From Trileptium ribeirensis (Eukaryota; Nematoda; Enoplea; Enoplida; Thoracostomopsidae), in contig JASANE010020131.1 in assembly GCA_030248225.1 (NCBI GenBank), forward strand, positions 1-64,000: a stretch of DNA of 64,000 bases. Reading direction: 5' to 3'. The position numbers and the translations under genes are program-made. Every line of letters begins with the position of its first letter. The stretch's first letter is position 1. Positions 12,001 through 23,258 of the stretch are shown here, one piece after another. The notes beneath the pieces are model-generated. The model worked only from the letters and a program-made list of their open reading frames with translations, ran no database searches and was not told where the DNA came from.

Positions 12001-12921
12001 TTTGTGCTTAAAATTAAAAATTTTACATTTCTCAGTTTGTTTAAAGAAAACAAGAGTACGTCAATGACAAAGATCTTTAAGGTTCGTCGGCTAATGTGGA
12101 GTTGGTAGATGGTACCCGAGGGAAGATAAATGGCCAGTGGATGTAGGGTCGAAATTATTAGGAGTTTATGTTTTCTCTGAAAGACTTTTGCTAAAATTGT
12201 AAAATTTACCACGCCCATAGGAGTGTTGACCTTAGGGGAGGGGACTGGGGTTACGGCCTACCGCTGCTGGACACCTATGGTCAATAGTGTTTCGGACTAC
12301 TTGCCTGCAATAAAAATAATTGCATGTGTATTTTATGTTCGATATATGGTGGGGAATCGGATCGGGAAAATTGCTCTTAAAAATTATGAATGGATATAAA
12401 TTTTGAATTTTTCCTTTCATCGTTAGAGAACGAGAGTCCTTTGTTTTGGCCTGTGCTGACTGCGATCGGTAAATTTGCTCTTGATATAACGATTTGATTT
12501 ATTGTTCGTATAGGACTGTAAAAGGAGCCCAGGAAGCTAAATTTGTGTCTTTTGGATAATCAGTCTAGACATTGTATTTTCGTCAAAAATGTTCTGAGCT
12601 TGTACATAAAATGTACGGGCATGTTGTAGATACTAAATACTTTCGTAACACGACTAATGGTATTGTAGTATTATACCTGGCACTCTTCTGGTTTTTCTCG
12701 ATATGTGAGTTACTAATGTTAATTTCTAATAACAACAGGTAGCAGCTGAAGTGGCGGCACCACTTGCTCAGGGAATGGAGAAAGTGACAATGGTTTCCGT
12801 TGGACCAGGCGAAATTGGTGCATCGAAGCTGACCTCCGAAGTAATGGACATTGTCGTCAAAGTTCCGGACATGGTTGAAAAAATGACCGGAGTTAGCATT
12901 AATCAACAGAAATCGCACTAA
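5916..12921 (+). CDS. FLOT1: Flotillin-1 gene, 3' six coding exons (5' end outside window)
   Basis: Flotillin-1 is a membrane-microdomain scaffold protein of the SPFH/flotillin family. It sits on the cytoplasmic face of plasma and endosomal membranes and oligomerises with flotillin-2. Joined exons: 5916-6035, 7402-7497, 7662-7814, 9177-9404, 11259-11396 and 12739-12921, giving 305 codons and then TAA. All introns are phase 0 and bounded by GT..AG. The translation follows animal flotillin-1: the end of the SPFH domain ([14 protein letters not shown]), then a long Glu/Ala/Lys-rich coiled coil ([53 protein letters not shown]), then a C-terminal segment ending in [11 protein letters not shown]. 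About 120 N-terminal residues, including the membrane-binding part, are missing and no matching exon lies in 1-5915. The exons are intact, so the gene is probably functional. Flotillin-2 fits less well at the SPFH end. Confidence 0.95.
6036..7401 (+). other. FLOT1 intron
   Basis: The intron starts GTATGG and ends TTTGTTTCAG. It holds no coding block. Words at 6335-6375 (CAGAAATGACTGTTGCGTGCTCG) and 6625-6690 (CGCCAGGACTGATGTTCGTTCG) resemble the ends of the small mariner-like elements described downstream, but they do not form an inverted pair. Confidence 0.6.
7402..7497 (+). CDS. FLOT1: FLOT1 exon: start of coiled coil
   Basis: Thirty-two codons beginning [20 protein letters not shown] and ending KRDSRIK, with acceptor TTTCAG and donor GTACTT. 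This begins the flotillin coiled coil with the conserved IGEAEAKRD block. Confidence 0.95.
7662..7814 (+). CDS. FLOT1: FLOT1 exon: coiled coil
   Basis: Fifty-one codons from [20 protein letters not shown] to [12 protein letters not shown], phase 0 at both ends, with acceptor CATTTCAG and donor GTACGT. It corresponds to the AKAQRDYELKK region of vertebrate flotillin-1. The preceding intron is only 164 bp, the shortest in the window. Confidence 0.95.
7815..9176 (+). other. FLOT1 intron
   Basis: Starts GTACGT and ends ATATATAG. AT-rich; no repeat or coding block was recognised in it. Confidence 0.6.
9177..9404 (+). CDS. FLOT1: FLOT1 exon: coiled coil, EA repeats
   Basis: Seventy-six codons from [20 protein letters not shown] to [10 protein letters not shown]. 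It carries the most conserved coiled-coil part of the family ([34 protein letters not shown]). Donor is GTCTCA. Confidence 0.95.
10150..10970 (-). repeat. ~170-bp-period tandem array, family F, copy 1 (in FLOT1 intron)
   Basis: Diverged tandem units lie inside the intron 9405-11258. Read on the - strand, each unit has a core like AATTGCTCTACCAAATGAG followed by CC and AATAACAC, a TATAGCT block, a CCGTTTT block and a word like CAGCGTAAATAACGACAATAG. The same units occur on the + strand at 27730-28340. About four to five units are visible. Rows of AATATCTCC/GGAGATATT-like words recur once per unit. No reading frame is conserved. Confidence 0.65.
11259..11396 (+). CDS. FLOT1: FLOT1 exon: coiled-coil end
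   Basis: Forty-six codons from [20 protein letters not shown] to MILESLPK. The initial ATG is internal, since the exon follows acceptor AACTTCAG in phase 0; it corresponds to the [11 protein letters not shown] block of vertebrate flotillin-1. Donor is GTATGT. Confidence 0.95.
11397..12738 (+). other. FLOT1 last intron
   Basis: Starts GTATGT and ends AACAACAG. No coding block recognised. The part near 11980-12220 has a weak inverted pattern (AAAATTTTACATTT near 12020 and AAATTGTAAAATTTACC near 12190), suggesting an old small element. Confidence 0.5.
12739..12921 (+). CDS. FLOT1: FLOT1 terminal coding exon
   Basis: Sixty codons plus TAA, from [20 protein letters not shown] to [12 protein letters not shown]. 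This is the flotillin-1 C-terminal domain, with the conserved GxIGAxKLTSEV and MTGVSI blocks. I could not assign a poly(A) signal confidently in the following few hundred bases. Confidence 0.95.
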   Translation, partial: VAAEVAAPLAQGMEKVTMVSVGPGEIGASKLTSEVMDIVVKVPDMVEKMTGVSINQQKSH

Positions 12922-14600
12922 AGCAGATGGATAAACATCAACAAATAATGCACAGCCTGTGCTTCGTTAATATAATATTTACGTTCGAACAATCTCAGTC
13001 TGATTTTTTAGTCCAGTGACGTTACTGTCGATTTGACATTTTTAAAGTAATTAACATGCTATGGTAATGGTTATTTATTTTTTGGTGTAATTGTACGATT
13101 TTCATGTAAGGTTATAGTAAAAACGTAGGGAATAACACTTGCTTATTCCTAACGAAGGTCCATGTCACATTTAGGGCTGTACGTCATATGGTTACAAAAT
13201 AGAACAGCTTATTGCGTGGGTTTATTTAGTCTTAGGTTAGAATAACTCTCATATATAAGGGTCTTAACCAAGTGTCAGGCTTGCGCTTTGTATATCGAGA
13301 GTGGCGTAGTATGCATTTTGCTGATGTCCTTAAAGGTTACATTGGTCCGAAACATATAAACTCTCCTCATATAAATTGCAATGCTCCTAGATATACTGCA
13401 GCATTTTGGAGGGAATACATAAGTACTTAAAATCGTAAAATATAAATTATTGGGGATGAAACGAAATTTAGATTGATTGCGATTAAACAAAATTTCCATC
13501 GACTGCGATTTCAATCGTTTTCGATTGCACGGATTTTTCTTGCTGCGACTGTATTTTATGTACACTAACGTTACTACAGAATATACATTACTCTCACGTT
13601 CTTGATGAATATATATATATAACACTTTTTGTATATGGTCAAAGGCTTTTTATTGCATAATTATGAATGATTAATAACTAAGGATTCATTTCTAATGAAT
13701 CTGTGCTGTTATTGAAGTACAACTCCAAATAATTGATTTGCTCTTCTAATACACAAAGTAATTTTAAAGTGAACGTCACTAACAAGCTTTTACAGTTCTT
13801 TCAGTAAACTTGAGTGATTCGCCCTCTGGCTAAAAATTTACGGTTTTATTTAATTATATGCCATTTATGTGTCGCCAGTGTTGTAGTAACCATAGTAATT
13901 AATCATAGTAATGGTATAATTGTTTTAGTTAGAAATTACTTTTCTGGAAATATCGCTAGTCGCCAATATTTAATTTCAAAATTATTTATGGAACATAGGA
14001 TGATAGTGTCGGAAACTTAGATGAAACCCGCGCTAAAACAATGTTTATTTTTGCATTTGCTGTCTATAATAAAAGTTCAAAACAGCTTAGTGATATACCA
14101 TATATCATACATGCCTAAGCAGGAGTTTAGGACTCTACCTCCTGCGGCTCCTCCTCCCCCACGCGCCGGAGGGGTGCGAAAAATTGTAACAAAATTGCAC
14201 AGAAATAGGGTGCAAATAGGTAATAATTATTGTTCGTGGACGTGGGAGTCGTTAATTTTTTAGCACCCCCTGCAGGAGTTCCCCCGGGGGCCTCTACCGC
14301 CTGAGACGACCCCGGCTACCGCATTAGACTTCGGAGCTTCAGCATGTGTAGCATACATAGTATTCTTAAAGTATTTTGTGGATATGGATGGTAAAAGAGA
14401 TTAATTTGCCTAAATAATCCAGAATTTTAGCTGTCCTAATATGCTCGCAACAGTGTGAAGAAAATATATATGTGGAAATATTTTTTGTGTTTTAATTTAA
14501 ATGGCGCTATCGAACATGGCATTGGATTAGCTAAATTGCTGCGCGACTACTGACTGATATTTGTTTGTTTTGCATTTTCATCAGTATTTTATATATTATA

Positions 14601-14741
14601 TACAGTATCCGCCAAAAATTACAGTTGCTCGCTCGAAATAAATTCGTTCTAAAAGTAGATTTTACTATAATTTAAATAGTTTCGACATGTCGAGCGAGCC
14701 ACTCGCTCGAAATGCGACGGTCATTTCTGGCGAGCATTGTA
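14601..14741. mobile_element. Small mariner-like MITE
   Basis: Left end TACAGTATCCGCCAAAAATT and right end (reverse complement) TACAATGCTCGCCAGAAATG form an imperfect inverted repeat of about 30 bp around 141 bp, flanked by TA on both sides. A GCTCGCTCGAAAT / CGAGCGAGCCACTCGCTCGAAAT palindrome lies inside. TA flanks and a short TACAGT-type end suggest Tc1/mariner. It is non-coding. Confidence 0.6.
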
Positions 14742-16916
14742 TATTATCTATTATATACCCTTCGTGGCAGTAGCCGAACAGTGTTGCTATTACTATTATA
14801 GTTATATAAAATTTTGATATTATTCATCTTCATTATTAGCTGCGCTTTTTATACATGGGAAAACATTGTTAGACATTTTATATGGTATGTTTTGTTACGT
14901 ACTTGAGATTTACGGCAATCATCTGCTTCTGGTCGATAATCGTTGCAACTAAAAGCTTATGAAATATTATCCATTTCAAACGGTGATTGCTAGCGCACTA
15001 TAGGCAGCTAAGGAACGATTGGAGATCGTTTCACAAAAATATCCGATGCCAGCAGAGATACCGGGTGTACATAGTAGTGGTTTGTGATAATATTTAAGTG
15101 ATTCGATAATAACTATATTTGCAGCATTATTCTACAGCTGGCGATATGCATCTGTCGTCGAATTTTTTTACATTTTACTTGCATAATAACAGAGGAAACT
15201 GGTATTACAGCACGGTTGCGTAAAAGATAATGCCTAATTCATGGCACAATATTAGTATCTTTCCTCATTGTTTAACAAATAGATGTGATTCTGTGTACCG
15301 TGTCTCATACGCTTTTCGATCATTTTACGTTTTGATTGCCTGATGACCGCGTAGCGTACATGTTTCAATCATTTTGCTTTTTGATTGTCTCATGATTAAA
15401 TAGCTTAGCTTGCTTTCTCAAGTAATAACTAGACCATATTAGAGGTGCTATCCTGCACCAGCGAAACATGTTTCATACATACCGGTTAAATTACACACAT
15501 TTGTGTATACTTTAATACTTTATATAAGTGCGAGTTGGCAAATTGGCCGTACCGGAGATAAAGTTATTTAGCTCCTTATCAGTGAAATTGCGAAAATTTA
15601 GCGTAAGGAGTAAACAGCAATAACAGACGGTGTCTGGATACCATTAACAGACAACCCAGCATGGGTGCAATTATTCCATCGTTCTGTTGACTTAATGATA
15701 AAAGGGTCGCACCTGTCACAGGGGGTGTGAGGTTCAAATATGTGCCTGAGTTCCATTTGTCCAGTTTTTCCTTATTTCTTAATTACTATTTTCCATGAAA
15801 GACTGCAATATAATACCTTAATCAATTTGGAAGTAGATTTGCACAGAAAAAGAAGTTATATAATACATACACATATCTTCAAGAGCCTTACCAGCTCGGC
15901 GTCACAGGGTCCAAGGCTCTCAGTTTTATCCTGCGGCACTCAGTCTAAATGTCCGATACCCAGCCTTGCTGAACACCTATAAAGTTTCCATTATACACCC
16001 ATAATACAAATGTCAAACCACCAACTTTTCAGCTCGTGGTGATTTTATAGTTTTATGCATTTTATATCATGAAAGCAGTAATCGGCTTTTATGAATTTTC
16101 TACATGCTCGCACACGTTTTATTCAGCGTGGCGTCTGTGAAAATAAGCATTTTTGTATCAATTGACTGAGCCAACAGACCGCTGTCGATATATTGATTGA
16201 TAATATCTTAGCCGCTAGTTTATTTTAGTTTTAGAGGCTTGAGCAGTGTTTATGGTATTATCAAAAATAATTGTGTCAAAAGCCTTAATAATTGTATATC
16301 ACCACTTTTAATTAGGATCAAAGCTGACCTGTAAAGCAGCAAATTTGTCACAATAGCTAATTACTTTTGGGGCCGAAAAGAAATGCAGCTGAAATCGCAA
16401 TGGAAATTTCGTTTAAACGGAATTTTACAAATAAATTTTAAACTTATTTAATGTGCTAAAATCTCAATTTCTTTTAATCGATTTCTCTCGATTATTTTGC
16501 ACCTAAATCTGGTCGTGACTGCGTTTCTTATATCAGCCATTTCGTGTTCACCGGTTTATAATGATAAAAATCCTGCTTATATATGTTTCAGTTGGTATAA
16601 ATATTTTGACCTGTAAACAATACTGTAACGCTTATAGTTGTATTTATAATGTTGCTTTTTAACGCGGTTTACCAAGTAGTTTCGCCTACATACACTTGCT
16701 TTAGTGAAACGATTCACTCTTGAAGGAGCGCTTAGAGGAGGTTGCACATGTATGTATATTGTCAGGTTGCTTATGCGCATATATATATGTGTTGTGTATG
16801 CTTATAATGTATTTTTAATTTTGTTTTCTATTTTATGACGGAATCTCGGCTTTGGTTTAATCGTTATAGTACTGTCGTGTACTCCGTTATATAGCACTTT
16901 TTAGGGTCATATACGT

Positions 16917-17189
16917 TATAGCACCAGCCCGAAAACGAACGATTTTGAAGGTACAGTAATAAAATTTTGGTGCCATTCTACTCAGCTCGTCAAGCCTGTT
17001 CACAATTATCCGTTTCAGTTGGTTTTATTGTAAAATTTTTTTCTATGGGAGCCCAAAATAATTGAAAAAAAATTTGTCATAAAATCGGGTGGCCTAGATA
17101 TTTTCTTAACCGACTCGTCGAACTACGTCGAATGGCACCAAAATTATTACTGTATCTTCAAAATTGACAAATTTCAGGCTGGGGGTATA
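16917..17189. mobile_element. 273-bp foldback MITE
   Basis: Ends TATAGCACCAGCCCGAAA and (reverse complement) TATACCCCCAGCCTGAAA. The inverted repeat continues inward through GGTACAGTAATAAAATTTTG and its partner, into GGTGCCATTC and GAATGGCACC, so arms of about 80 bp can fold. TA at the edges is consistent with a TA target. No frame inside. An apparently related longer element is at 21100-21560. Confidence 0.7.
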
Positions 17190-20054
17190 ACCGGAAAGAC
17201 CGCTTTTTATGCGATGGTATTGTGCAACTAAACTACTATAATTTATATATATTGTATTTTGTACCTAATGAAAAAAGCTTCTTTATTTTGTTCTTATTTG
17301 TGGCTATATATTACACAAAATCAAAATATCAAAAAATAATGAAAACTTTTTCGGTGATACCTGCGCCGTAAGTGTGCGGATTCGCAGACCACAACGTTTT
17401 AATAAAAACTGGGACTTCTAACGATATGTTTCGTAACCTTTGGTAATTGAAAACTTCCTTCTTGTTCCGCGTTTATAGTTGTAAAAATCCGGAAAAGAGA
17501 TGGAACGGAAGGCACTGTTTATTGCTCTGTAGAGAAGCTATTATATTTCTGAAGCTATATTTATTACTATTTGAACATATATTTTGCTATTAGTAAGATT
17601 TCAGTGGTATATATTGTATTTTACATTTTGTAAGCGAAAATCTAAAATTAACGTATATGTATAGATGTTTTGTCACATTAATCTTAGTTTTCATGTTTTA
17701 GCTGAAAATTAATTTAGTTGGCATATATTAGAGCAAATTTCCACTATATACATAATAATCATATTATAAACTAAAATCACTTGCGGTAAAAAGTCAATTT
17801 CTGTGTGATTTGTTACGCACTGATTTTGTGTAAATTTGTTCTATTAAATTTATCACCGTGTTTTAATATACAAATATACAGCAGTATAAGTATGCGGTAA
17901 ATTACAACGGGCAACTAGGCATGTCAATTCAAAAACATTGGATATTAAGCTATTTATTTGGTTTTGTGCGAGGCCAATATTAATCCCGTGCCACCGTACA
18001 AAAACTGTAACATGTTGTGTTTCGACCATTCCTCATCATCCATATAAATATTGGACTGCTATGACGTTGGGTTAACTAGCTTTGAGTCTTCCTCTCGGAA
18101 GAACATCGGAAATCCTGTGTATGAATTTCAGGCTGTAATTGGAATACCAACGGGAGGGGGACTTGGAGACCACACCGTACCACCAGACCTTTTGGCGCAT
18201 GAAATAATCTGTATTTCGTGCGATGTTGAAGAAACACTACATGCTGATTGAACCTGGGTCGCTTGTTTGCGAGCTTCGTGTGTTAGCCACGATGCCGTGG
18301 ACTGTTATTCGCTTCTTAAGGACCCTGCCAAAACGGTCTAGTAAACACACGGTTCACGACAAGTAATGCAAGTGTCTCACCTCATAGCTCGTGCAGGAAG
18401 GTGTTCCAACTTTTCCACATGGACAGAGATCAGGCTTGTTTCGGCATAGTTAGCAGGATAGAGAAATCTACGCAAACGAATATTGCACTCGTACGTGATG
18501 CTACGCGTGCGGGGAGTATTGGCAAAGCTGCGAGATAGTATTCACACATTCTGGGATATATAAATTTCTACTTCCAAAAGCACGATTCGCATTGTTTCAT
18601 TTAGAACAGTGGTCATAAATTGTGTGATTTCTAAAGTGAGCAAAGAAGTGTGGCTGCTTGACAAACAATTTGGGGCCAATCCTAGTGTTACCGAGTTTTT
18701 GTTCGTAATGCGTATGGCTTACAAAATGTTTAATGGTAACAACTTTAAATAAATTGCTTGAATTATGTGTCGAACATGACTTATGCTTTAATCGATATCC
18801 TATCCCAGGTAGATTATATTGATGACGTGAAAATATAAGATTTTTTGGTGTGGCACTGGGATAAATAGTACAATGTAGTCACCGTAAAGAACTTTTTCGC
18901 GATTTGCTGCTCCGCTTCGAAGTCTCATTTTTATTGTTAAGAATGTGCATCCCTATTGATTCAATTTGCCAAATTAGGAGCTTATCATAAATAGCATTCT
19001 TTTGAGTGCCACCGCTTTTGGAGTTGCTCAGAGTCCACGCATGTTAACGGTCTATAATTTGTTAGAAACACTAATGAGTCTGGGGATAAATTACTGCCTA
19101 CAAAAAAGATCTTAAGCTACAAGATTCTGGTTCCAAAAATCAAAATTGCACCAGCCCAAATCAAATCGTGAACCAATTCATCGTTATGTAAATGATTTGT
19201 AGGCCATGCCGCTCACGTTATAGTAAGCTTCACATGAAGCTTTGACTAAAGCGATGCTTAGGTTAGGGACGGGGCTGCAGGCCCCGTACTCTCACAATAA
19301 GCTGTTCTTTTTCGACGATATAACGGCTGGCCCCTAATGGACTCTGTGGACATGAACCCATAGAAAATCAGTAGGTCAGCAAACAATGAATGCACATCTC
19401 TCTTTCCTTGTTCATAAAATATCTAATTCTTTTCGTTTCTTCCGCATAAAACGGTCTTGTATTTAGCCCCACATAGAAAATCCTATGGCCAAATGTATAT
19501 ATGAGGTAAACCGTAGAATTATGAACATTGAAATATTTAGACCTTCGGCGAAATTAAGTTTAACTCAGCTAGTAGTATGGCAAGCTTAGTAACGCTTTGT
19601 CGGTACTTATCTTCAGTAGAATATTGTAGCGTTTAATACGAAAATATGTATTTTTCCTCAAGTATAAGCTGCAGTACAGCTGTTATGACGGTCTATAAAA
19701 ATTCACTATCTGGAACCGTGTCTTTAAGTGTCGTTTACAATAAGATACAAATATTTCATTATAGTTCTTCAGATCCATAACGGTTTGTTCTACATGCTGA
19801 CGTTTGTTTCTATTCATCTGTTGTAGATATCTTCTTCACAGTTAATGTCGTCGCTAAAACCATAAACTTTATAAGCAGGTCTGGCGCGGAATGCATTAAA
19901 GCACTTTTAATCTATCGTATACTAACAACACATTTTGGATCGCTGTCGGAGCATTGGGCTTCAACGGTTTCGGTGCATCCCAGTTTACTGTGTAGTATGT
20001 TTAGCCAACTGCAATAATGTTCGTATCGGCTAATTTATGTAAAGCTGTAATCCA

Positions 20055-20810
20055 CAGTAGAGGTGAGCACGAGCCGAATTTTTGGGTTGTGGCTCGGCTC
20101 TCACAGACAGGTCGTAGGTTCCGCTGTTCATGAACTATGTACGTCTCTGATCTTCCGGCGGAAAGCCAGGCTCGGCTCTTAGGCTCCTAATAATAAAATT
20201 TAGCAATACAGTAATCTTATAGAGGACATACAATTGTAAAAGCGAACTATCTACAACCGCTCTTCAGCACCGCGCCGAAGGTACCTGGTATGTTTATGTT
20301 GACTATTCAACTAATACATCAGTGGTTTGTACATGATCAAGGTCCGAAGTCCTATGGCGGTGCTCCAGGGGGATCAGCCGGTAAATGGGGGAGAAGCGAA
20401 GGTCGTCAGTGGGGATAAATAGTAGAATTTTTTGGGACGCAAAATGTTTGTTAATGTTTTCCAATTTTGCCCCGATTTGTGATAATTTTCGCCCAATTTT
20501 TTCCAATTTTTGCTAAATTACCACCCCCTATTTGATAATTTTTCGCACGCCATGTGTGCGCGAAGAAATGCACAGTCCAGGGGGTTGGCGAGGTCCCGAG
20601 AGAAGGGGGTCCGAGTCTCAGAGGAGAAGTACCCTCACCCCTATGAGCACGTATGATCAATTATTGTTATAATTTGTGTTCGTTATTTTGGAAAAGAGCC
20701 GATAACAGCTCTTCCAGACATACTACATAGGCTCGGCTCTTACAAACAAATAGCTCTGGCTCGCTTTTCAGTTATCATGGCCGGCTCGGCTCTAGAACCA
20801 AGACTAAAGC
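20055..20810. mobile_element. Probable hAT-like fragment with GGCTCGGCTCT repeats
   Basis: The left side begins CAGTAGAGGTGAGCACGAG and both sides carry repeated GGCTCGGCTCT words (20089-20100, 20170-20180, 20730-20741, 20785-20796). CAG..GAGCACGAGCC starts are common in hAT-type elements. The expected matching right end was not found, so it is either truncated or misassigned. The centre (20280-20660) is unrelated-looking sequence and may be a second insertion. Confidence 0.35.
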
Positions 20811-21099
20811 CTAAATTCTCTCCTATAATCTAAATGTTGTTCCTTGCTCTGCTATATACAACAAAGTTTGTTGATTCAGTTGATACATGGCTTATGCCAA
20901 TTATGTACGCTAAGCCATAAAAAGTAAGACATTTACGAAGTAAAATAGTAAAAATTTGAAACTAATCAGTAATGGCAGCTCATTTTATGAATGAAAGCAA
21001 GTATACACAGCAATATAATCGTAGACGGCCAGTCAGCTTAACATTAGTTGTACGGTGACATAAAAATACATTTTTTCGGATTTTTTCGTTAGCCCTCCC

Positions 21100-21560
21100 C
21101 GGCCGAAGTTAATAAATTTTGGAGATACATCAAAATAATTTTGGTACGGTTCGACTCAACTGGACTAGCTCGATCAGATAATATTGATTCCGGTCAATTT
21201 TATTGCAAAAACTTTTTTCGATTTTTAGGTTTGTACCCTTTGTACCCAAAATTTTCGAAAAAAATTATTTGTCGAAGAATTTATATATTATTCGAACCGC
21301 ATTAACAGCTGTGTCGAATCACCGCTTAGGATTTAACATAAACGCCAAATTCCTTCGAATGATATATAAAATATTGGAGAAATTTTTTCAAAATTTTGGG
21401 TACCAATTTGACCATTGCGAACCTTAGAAAAACGAAAAATGTCAGGACTTTTGGAAATGTACATTTTCAAAAACCACCTTTTTTCAGCTGTGTCGAATGA
21501 TACCAAATTTATCGCTGCGTTTTCAAAATTGATCAATTTCGCACTGGTGTTTAAAGCAAA
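21100..21560. mobile_element. Foldback element related to 16917-17189
   Basis: The inner part GGAGATACATCAAAATAATT and TTTGGTACGGTTCGACTC resembles the GATACAGTAATAATTTTGG and TGCCATTCGACG arm of the 16.9-kb element. An inverted partner occurs at 21489-21550 (GTGTCGAATGATACCAAATT, TTTTCAAAATTGATCAA). A further partial copy of the arm lies at 21307-21330. Ends were not resolved. Confidence 0.4.
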
Positions 21561-21661
21561 GATCTTTTTTCTTGTGCCAAGATTAAAATGCAAGATATTG
21601 ACAGACTGATATCACAAATAGCACCACAATAACAATTTCCGTTATTAAATATTATAACATG

Positions 21662-21716
21662 CAGTACGGGCCAGAAATGACTCATACTACGAGGAAGCGG
21701 TCATTGCTGGCGGTTA
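21662..21716. repeat. Miniature palindromic remnant
   Basis: GGCCAGAAATGACTCA and GGTCATTGCTGGCGG face each other across about 20 bp. The CCAGAAATGAC word is the same as at the right end of the 14.6-kb element, so this looks like two ends of that family with almost no interior. Confidence 0.4.
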
Positions 21717-22839
21717 CTAACCGCCTCAAACCATGAACCAGTATTGCCGTTCTGCATTCGCTCGTAATATACTGTACTCAGACTTACTTTGCTAATGCGT
21801 ATTCCAAATCGTGGCTTCCATATGCATTGTAGTTTGAATGATACGTTAGATCGAGTAAGCATGGCTTCCATTTTGGAAGAAAATACGCCCAGCAATTTAT
21901 GTCGATGAAATCTGCATTCTTACTGGTTTTTTGAATTGCTTCTGCAATCTGTTCCACGATTATGTTTTCTCTCATTCTTTGTTCTAACTTTGTTAATCGG
22001 CCTAAAATGATCTGACCAAAGTTTTAAGTGGAATCCCATTGGTTTCAACCAAAATGGCGTCAGAAATAGCAATATTAGTGCGTACTTAAAAGTTTTTTCT
22101 TTCATTTGAACTACTGCGGATTAGCAATTTTGTCGGGGGTTGCTGCTGCGTAACTATGTGTGAAATCTCGTTTTTGACTCCTGTTAGCATCAGTGTCATT
22201 TAACTTTTCAAAACAGTGTTACGCTCTGCTGTATTAATCTAATACTTAAGCTATGATGCGCTCATTTAAAAGATACCGTTTTTCTTCTTTGCGAGATTTC
22301 TTAAACATTTATTGTCAATATTTTCTTTCGATTAACATAATATATCAACAACAATCATTACCTTAATAATAACAACGCTATATATTATTCTGTATTACAT
22401 GCAAAGTTGATTGAATCATAGTGTCGTTATACAAATCAAGTACAACAGATGTGGTCCGATATGTCTAAGGTATAGGTGAAATTGTCAAAATTTTATGCAG
22501 TATGGAAAGTTATACAAGATTTTTGGACAATTTATTGCCCAGTAGGAAAAACTAAGCATTGTGAAACTACTTGATGCTGTTTTAACTTCCCATTTAAATG
22601 ATCAATAAAATTAACCCGAAACATCTTTAGCGCAACATTTGATAGTGTCTTCTCTTCGTCGATAGAAATCTGGGTGACCTTCAAAATCATCAAGTGAACG
22701 TAGCATTTGCTGATCCACAAGCCATACTTCGCCTGCCACCGTCTATAAGTTAGATATATTTAGACAGTATTGTTGGAAATATTATAAAAATATTCCTACT
22801 TTAAAATGTAATATTGGAAAATAATTTTGTGTAGAAAAG

Positions 22840-23215
22840 AATCTTGCTAAAATTTTGTCCACATATATATTTGTTTGCTGAAATTTTGTTCTGAATCTTT
22901 AAATGTTTGTCCATGTTTAAATTTTTCATTCATGAAGATTATATCATTTTTTCTGGTTAAAATTTGTTTGGAATTTATCAATTTTTGCTAAAAATTTAAT
23001 TCATTCCTTGGTAAAATTATGCCCAACGATTTTGCGTTTGTCCATTTTTCAATTTTTTTGCTGAACCTTTGTCCAAATTTTTTTTATTTTTTCCCATATT
23101 GAAATCATTTACTAAAATATTGTCCAGATTTCTTTCAATTTTTCAGTAAAAAGTTGTTCAGAATATTTCAATGGTTTTCTAAAAATTGATATTAATTTCT
23201 TTCTAAAATTATATC
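22840..23215. repeat. Degenerate AT-rich tandem repeat
   Basis: A word like TTGCTAAAATTTTGTCCA followed by T-rich AATTTTT recurs about every 35-50 bp with heavy divergence (for example 22844, 22877, 23049, 23112). It ends about 40 bp before the exact minisatellite. The two share no obvious unit. Confidence 0.55.
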
Positions 23216-23258
23216 CAATATTTAGCATATGCTGTTCGTTTTCATCGAATTAATCTAT

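Larger units (their letters stand above)
12922..23215. other. Intergenic DNA between FLOT1 and the minisatellite
   Basis: No conserved gene was recognised on either strand. The FLOT1 3' UTR must occupy the first part. Small inverted-repeat elements at 14601-14741, 16917-17189, 20055-20810 and 21100-21560 are listed separately. A GC-rich patch occurs at 14125-14320 (CTCCTGCGGCTCC .. CCCTGCAGGAG). A short frame at 18051-18251 lies in a locally balanced-composition stretch but matches nothing I know. The rest is AT-rich and unremarkable by eye. Confidence 0.5.

Noticed and set aside
15650..15740. Possible tRNA or tRNA-derived SINE near GAGGTTCAAATATGTGCC
   Set aside because: The GGTTCAAAT word looks like a T loop, but the flanking bases do not form the five-pair T stem and no acceptor stem, D arm or anticodon arm could be drawn.
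18051..18251. Short frame with SSSRKNIGNPVYEFQ as a gene exon
   Set aside because: No homology recognised, no convincing splice context, and length within chance expectation.
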